A stretch of 64,000 nucleotides of DNA from Rhodococcus sp. 06-462-5 (GTDB taxonomy: Bacteria > Actinomycetota > Actinomycetes > Mycobacteriales > Mycobacteriaceae), in NCBI RefSeq assembly GCF_002258315.1, contig NZ_NOYD01000013.1, positions 186,001-250,000 of the forward strand, given 5' to 3'. Positions 60,621-64,000 of the stretch are shown piece after piece. The translations under genes were made by a program, and so were the position numbers. The notes below the pieces were generated by a model. It searched no databases. It was not told the DNA's origin and saw only the letters and a program-made list of their open reading frames with translations. Position 1 is the stretch's first letter, and each line of letters starts with the position of its first letter.

Positions 60621-60746
60621 TCAGGCCCAGCGGTGACGGTAGGCACCTGCCAGTTGACGGTTGCGAAAATCGATGTCGCTTCCGTCGTTGAGCAAGGCGA
60701 TTGCCATTCCTACGAAGCCGACTGCTGCCATTACGAACATCGTCAT
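60621..60746 (-). CDS. 41-aa single-helix membrane peptide
   Basis: This tiny protein (MTMFVMAAVGFVGMAIALLN... ending HRWA) has one hydrophobic helix (3-19) and a short polar tail. The ATG is preceded by GGGGG 5 nt upstream. A longer in-frame extension upstream exists but has no signal. Coding potential is inferred from the ribosome-binding site and the membrane helix only. Confidence 0.5.
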   Translation of the reverse strand: MTMFVMAAVGFVGMAIALLNDGSDIDFRNRQLAGAYRHRWA

Positions 60747-60937
60747 GATTCCCCCAGAATCTCGTGTGGATCCGCCGAGCGGATGCGGGCGTAACAGATT
60801 GTTACCCGCGAGTAAGGCGATTCCCACGCCTTTGAGGTCGGCGTCACGTGTGTCCGTGGTCACGAGACGCGCGTCTCATCCGAACGCCCAAATGTCAACG
60901 GCCACCGACACTCTCGGGATGTGCGTTTGTCCCGTCG

Positions 60938-61834
60938 TTACTGCGGCACAGGAAACAGATGCTGTTCGTCTGTCACGACCGACCGGAGAAATTCGTCGAC
61001 GGCCTTCACCCGCGCGAGACCGGTCAGCTCTCGCGGCACCACCGTCCAATACGTCCGCTCGACCGAGACGACGCCGGGCAGCACCGACGTGAGGGCCTCG
61101 TCCGGCTCTCCGATATAGCTGGGCAGAGGCGCAATCCCCACACCGGATCTCGCCGCGATCCACTGCCCGGTGATGTTGTTGGTCTGAATCTGCGCGCGGC
61201 CCTCCGGCAAGATCGCATCCAGGATGCGCAGCGGTGCCACATCGAGCAGCGCGTCCACGTACGAGATCAGCGTGTGTTCACGCAGATCGTCGACGGTCCG
61301 GATCGGCGACATCGCGGCGAGATACTCGGCGGAAGCGTAGAGCTCGAGGGAGTACGTCGCCAACCTGCGAGTCACGACGAACCTCGGCGACGGCCGCTCC
61401 AACGTGATTGCGATGTCGAACTCCCTGGTAGCCAACGAGTTGTGTTCGGTGGCGGTGACCAGTTCGATGTCGAGATCAGGGTGCTTGTCTCTGAGCACGC
61501 CCAGTTTCGGTGTCAGCACGAACGCTCCGAAACCGTCCGGCGCTGCGATGCGCACGGTCCCTCGCAGCGAACCGGTATCGGAGGTCTGGTCCTCGAACGC
61601 CGCGATCAGTGTCGATTCGACGGTCTCGGCATACGCGACGAGGCGTCGACCCGCCTCGGTCAGTCGCCAACCCGACGGCGTTCTGTCGAACAGGCGCTGC
61701 CCGGCCGATTTCTCGAGCGCCGTGATGCGCCGACCGACGGTGGTGTGGTCCACACCGAGAGTGTGCGAGGCGTCGGTCAAACGCCCGGTCCTCGACACTT
61801 CGAGGAAGTAGCGGAGATGGTCTGCATTGAACAC
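60938..61834 (-). CDS. LysR-family transcriptional regulator
   Basis: This 298-aa protein has the winged helix-turn-helix at 1-60 (LRYFLEVSRTGRLTDASHTLGVDHTTVGRRITALEKSAGQRLF) and a LysR substrate-binding domain (about 90-290). TAGTCT ends 6 nt before the GTG start, so it may be leaderless. It is divergent from mmsA with 112 nt between starts, the classic position for a LysR activator of the adjacent catabolic operon. Confidence 0.92.
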   Translation of the reverse strand: MFNADHLRYFLEVSRTGRLTDASHTLGVDHTTVGRRITALEKSAGQRLFDRTPSGWRLTEAGRRLVAYAETVESTLIAAFEDQTSDTGSLRGTVRIAAPDGFGAFVLTPKLGVLRDKHPDLDIELVTATEHNSLATREFDIAITLERPSPRFVVTRRLATYSLELYASAEYLAAMSPIRTVDDLREHTLISYVDALLDVAPLRILDAILPEGRAQIQTNNITGQWIAARSGVGIAPLPSYIGEPDEALTSVLPGVVSVERTYWTVVPRELTGLARVKAVDEFLRSVVTDEQHLFPVPQ

Positions 61835-61853
61835 CCGCCGAGACTATCGCCGG

Positions 61854-61869
61854 TGTGCATTTCTGCACA
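61854..61869. promoter_or_regulatory. palindromic site TGTGCA-N4-TGCACA, putative LysR operator
   Basis: A perfect 6-bp inverted repeat with a 4-nt spacer lies in the LysR/mmsA gap. The half sites recur at 61896-61909. The size and position are typical of LysR binding (activation site). Confidence 0.5.
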
Positions 61870-61889
61870 GCGATCTGCGGTTTTGGCCT

Positions 61890-61918
61890 TTGACATGTGC
61901 ATCTGTACAAGTGAGACT
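61890..61918 (+). promoter_or_regulatory. mmsA promoter: TTGACA, 17-nt spacer, GAGACT
   Basis: A consensus -35 (TTGACA at 61890-61895) lies 17 nt before GAGACT (61913-61918), a weak -10. The second palindrome TGTGCA-TC-TGTACA (61896-61909) sits between them, so a regulator could act directly on this promoter. Confidence 0.5.
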
Positions 61919-61946
61919 CGAGACACACCGATGGAAGGATCGAACG

Positions 61947-63440
61947 TTGACCGACGTCATTGCGCACTGGCTCGATGGAAAGACTTATTCCGGAACCTCC
62001 GACCGGACCGCCCCGGTCACCAACCCCGCCACCGGCGAGGTCACCGGCACGCTCAGCCTGGCCGACACCGGGGACGCCCGCGCGGTCATCGACGCCGCGG
62101 CGGCCGCATTTCCGGCGTGGCGCGACACCTCCCTCGCCAAGCGCACCTCCATCCTGTTCTCGTTCCGAGAGCTGTTGAACGCGAAGAAGAACGAGCTCGC
62201 CGCCATCATCACCGCCGAACACGGCAAGGTTCTCTCCGACGCTCTGGGTGAGATCGGCCGCGGCCAGGAGGTCGTCGAATTCGCCTGCGGCATGGCGCAT
62301 CTACTCAAGGGCGGATACACCGAGAACGCGTCGACCGGGGTCGACGTCTACTCGATCCGTCAACCGCTCGGACCGGTCGGCATCATCTCGCCCTTCAACT
62401 TCCCCGCCATGGTCCCGATGTGGTTCTTCCCCATCGCCATCGCGGCAGGTAACACCGTCGTCCTCAAACCCTCCGAGAAGGATCCGAGTGCCAGCATCTG
62501 GTTGGCGAAACTGTGGGCCGAGGCGGGACTGCCCGACGGCGTGTTCAACGTGCTGCAGGGCGACAAGGTGGCCGTCGACGAGCTCCTCGAGAACAAGAAG
62601 ATCAAGTCGATCTCCTTCGTCGGCTCGACCCCCATCGCCCAGTACGTGTACTCCACCGGCACCGCCCACGGAAAGCGCGTCCAGGCCCTCGGCGGTGCCA
62701 AGAACCACGCCGTCGTCCTCCCCGATGCAGATCTCGACCTCGCCGCCGACGCCATGGTCAACGCGGGCTTCGGCTCCGCAGGCGAACGGTGCATGGCCAT
62801 CTCCGCCCTCGTCGCCGTCGGGAACATCGCCGACGAACTCGTCGCGAAGATCGCCGAGCGCACCACACCGTTGGTCACCGGCGACGGCACCCGCGGGGCA
62901 GACATGGGACCGCTCGTCACCAAGGCCCACCGTGACAAGGTCGCCTCGTACGTCGATGCAGGCGAAGCCGCCGGCGCCACCCTTGTCGTCGACGGCCGCA
63001 CCGTCCAGCCCGACGGTGGCACCGACGGATTCTGGCTCGGCCCCACCCTCATCGACCACGTGACTCCCGACATGAGCATCTACACCGACGAGATCTTCGG
63101 ACCCGTCCTGTCGGTAGTTCGCGTCGAGACCTACGACGACGCGCTTCGGCTGATCAACGACAATCCCTACGGCAACGGCACTGCCATCTTCACCAACGAC
63201 GGTGGGGCGGCACGCCGCTTCCAGAACGAGGTCGAGGTCGGCATGGTCGGCATCAACGTCCCCATCCCGGTTCCCATGGCGTACTACAGCTTCGGTGGCT
63301 GGAAGAACTCCCTCTTCGGTGACAGCCACGCCCACGGCACCGAGGGTGTCCACTTCTTCACCCGCGGCAAAGCCGTCACCAGTCGCTGGCTCGATCCCAG
63401 CCACGGCGGCATCAACCTCGGCTTCCCTGAAAACAGCTGA
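61947..63440 (+). CDS. mmsA: (methyl)malonate-semialdehyde dehydrogenase (acylating)
   Basis: This 497-aa aldehyde dehydrogenase oxidises malonate- or methylmalonate-semialdehyde to acetyl- or propionyl-CoA in valine, thymine and beta-alanine degradation. Catalytic Cys282 sits in GSAGERCMAISAL. ISPFNFPAMVPMWFFP and QALGGAKNHAVV are MmsA-type blocks. The start is TTG at 61947 with AAGGA 7 nt upstream, since no ATG or GTG fits the family N-terminus. It is divergent from the LysR gene and is followed by an iron-containing alcohol dehydrogenase. Confidence 0.93.
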   Translation: MTDVIAHWLDGKTYSGTSDRTAPVTNPATGEVTGTLSLADTGDARAVIDAAAAAFPAWRDTSLAKRTSILFSFRELLNAKKNELAAIITAEHGKVLSDALGEIGRGQEVVEFACGMAHLLKGGYTENASTGVDVYSIRQPLGPVGIISPFNFPAMVPMWFFPIAIAAGNTVVLKPSEKDPSASIWLAKLWAEAGLPDGVFNVLQGDKVAVDELLENKKIKSISFVGSTPIAQYVYSTGTAHGKRVQALGGAKNHAVVLPDADLDLAADAMVNAGFGSAGERCMAISALVAVGNIADELVAKIAERTTPLVTGDGTRGADMGPLVTKAHRDKVASYVDAGEAAGATLVVDGRTVQPDGGTDGFWLGPTLIDHVTPDMSIYTDEIFGPVLSVVRVETYDDALRLINDNPYGNGTAIFTNDGGAARRFQNEVEVGMVGINVPIPVPMAYYSFGGWKNSLFGDSHAHGTEGVHFFTRGKAVTSRWLDPSHGGINLGFPENS

Positions 63441-63472
63441 GCCCCCCAAGACAGCTAGCGAAGGAGCACACC

Positions 63473-64000
63473 ATGGTTGCCAACATCTCGTTTCCTCGGT
63501 TCCTCAAGCTGGGCGGCGGTGCCGTCGAAGAGCTGGGGACGGTGCTGACCGATCTCGACGTGTCACGGCCGTTGCTCGTCACCGATGCGTTCATGGCCGG
63601 TAACGGCTCGGCGGATCGTTTGATGAAGATCATGACCGAAGCCGGCAAGACGCCGGCTTTGTTCTCCGGCACCGTTCCGGATCCGACGACCGATTCGTTG
63701 GTCGCGGGACTCGACGCGGTGCAGCAACATTCGGCCGATTCGATCATCGGGTTCGGCGGCGGCAGTCCGATGGACACGGCCAAGGCACTGGCCATTCTCG
63801 CGGTGCAGGGCGGCACGATGCGGGACTTCAAGGCTCCCGTGCTGTCGACAGGCCCGGCTCTGCCCATCATCGCCATTCCCACCACGGCCGGAAGTGGTTC
63901 GGAGGCAACTCAGTTCACCATCATCACCGATGTCGCCTCGGACGAGAAGATGTTGTGCCCCGGCCTGTCGTTCCTGCCGATCGCCTCGATCATCGACTTC
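63473..64000 (+). CDS. iron-containing alcohol dehydrogenase (3' end outside window)
   Basis: The window ends 176 codons into this gene. The N-terminal NAD-binding part has GFGGGSPMDTAKALAI and the PTTAGSGSEAT block typical of class III iron-dependent alcohol dehydrogenases. AAGGAG lies 6 nt before the ATG. Its position after mmsA suggests it makes the semialdehyde substrate from an alcohol or hydroxyacid (for example 3-hydroxypropionate or 3-hydroxyisobutyrate-type compound), an inference only. Confidence 0.9.
   Translation, partial: MVANISFPRFLKLGGGAVEELGTVLTDLDVSRPLLVTDAFMAGNGSADRLMKIMTEAGKTPALFSGTVPDPTTDSLVAGLDAVQQHSADSIIGFGGGSPMDTAKALAILAVQGGTMRDFKAPVLSTGPALPIIAIPTTAGSGSEATQFTIITDVASDEKMLCPGLSFLPIASIIDF

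Overview
The window reads as chromosomal core DNA of a GC-rich, mycolic-acid-type actinobacterium, most likely Rhodococcus (Nocardiaceae). Gene order and protein sequences follow, from memory, the Mycobacterium tuberculosis block from about Rv2190c to Rv2236c (NlpC/P60, DEDDh exonuclease, trpD, ctaE-qcrCAB, ctaF-ctaC, asnB, adoK, cobTS, ilvE, gcvT, pepA, dlaT, lipBA, glnA1, glnE, glnA2, a Hip1-type hydrolase, panB, RNase H/CobC, zinc-ribbon protein, Nif3, cobC, ptkA/ptpA, SURF1, cobD). No phage, IS element, CRISPR array, tRNA or rRNA was recognised. Genus assignment is an inference from this synteny and the codon and GC character.

Layout. 1-5.7 kb: a truncated HExxH membrane protein, two NlpC/P60 cell-wall hydrolases (the second behind a ydaO-type c-di-AMP riboswitch), a Cys-motif small protein, a DEDDh exonuclease/GIY-YIG fusion and a stand-alone RAM-domain protein. 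5.7-14.2 kb: trpD, a hypothetical gene and the respiratory supercomplex genes ctaE-qcrC-qcrA-qcrB plus ctaF-ctaC, with a small XRE-type regulator between strong terminators. 14.4-19.8 kb: asnB (ltsA type), adoK, an A-type Fe-S carrier, glycerate kinase and a DUF3043 protein. 19.8-22.2 kb: cobU-cobT-cobS. 22.2-28.7 kb: ilvE, gcvT, pepA and the lipoylated E2 gene. 28.8-32.9 kb: an SDR gene, lipB, lipA, a DUF4191 and an RDD protein.

32.9-42.8 kb is the glutamine synthetase region (glnA1, glnE, glnA2), with a complete OpuC-type osmoprotectant ABC operon between glnA1 and glnE. 42.9-48.7 kb: a Hip1/CaeA-like lipoprotein hydrolase, NAD synthetase, panB, a small lipoprotein and a prolyl iminopeptidase. 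48.7-53.3 kb: a short RNB ribonuclease, a 60-aa protein, the RNase P RNA gene (rnpB), a DUF1697 protein, an ArsB-like transporter and a membrane protein. 53.4-60.6 kb: RNase H/CobC fusion, coiled-coil zinc ribbon protein, Nif3, cobC, ptkA-like HAD protein, ptpA, SURF1 and cobD. 60.6-64 kb: a 41-aa membrane peptide and a LysR regulator divergent from mmsA and a truncated iron-containing alcohol dehydrogenase gene.

Together the genes cover aerobic respiration (cytochrome bcc-aa3 parts plus the SURF1 assembly factor), lipoate synthesis together with two lipoate-linked proteins (E2 and GcvT), assimilation of ammonia by glutamine synthetase and its adenylylation, late cobalamin assembly and cell-wall remodelling. 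A striking property is how many starts sit exactly about 7 nt after a TANNNT hexamer with no ribosome-binding site, which indicates leaderless transcripts and was used here to choose several start codons. No convincing wholly new system was found. The most interesting items are regulatory and architectural and are listed in the findings.
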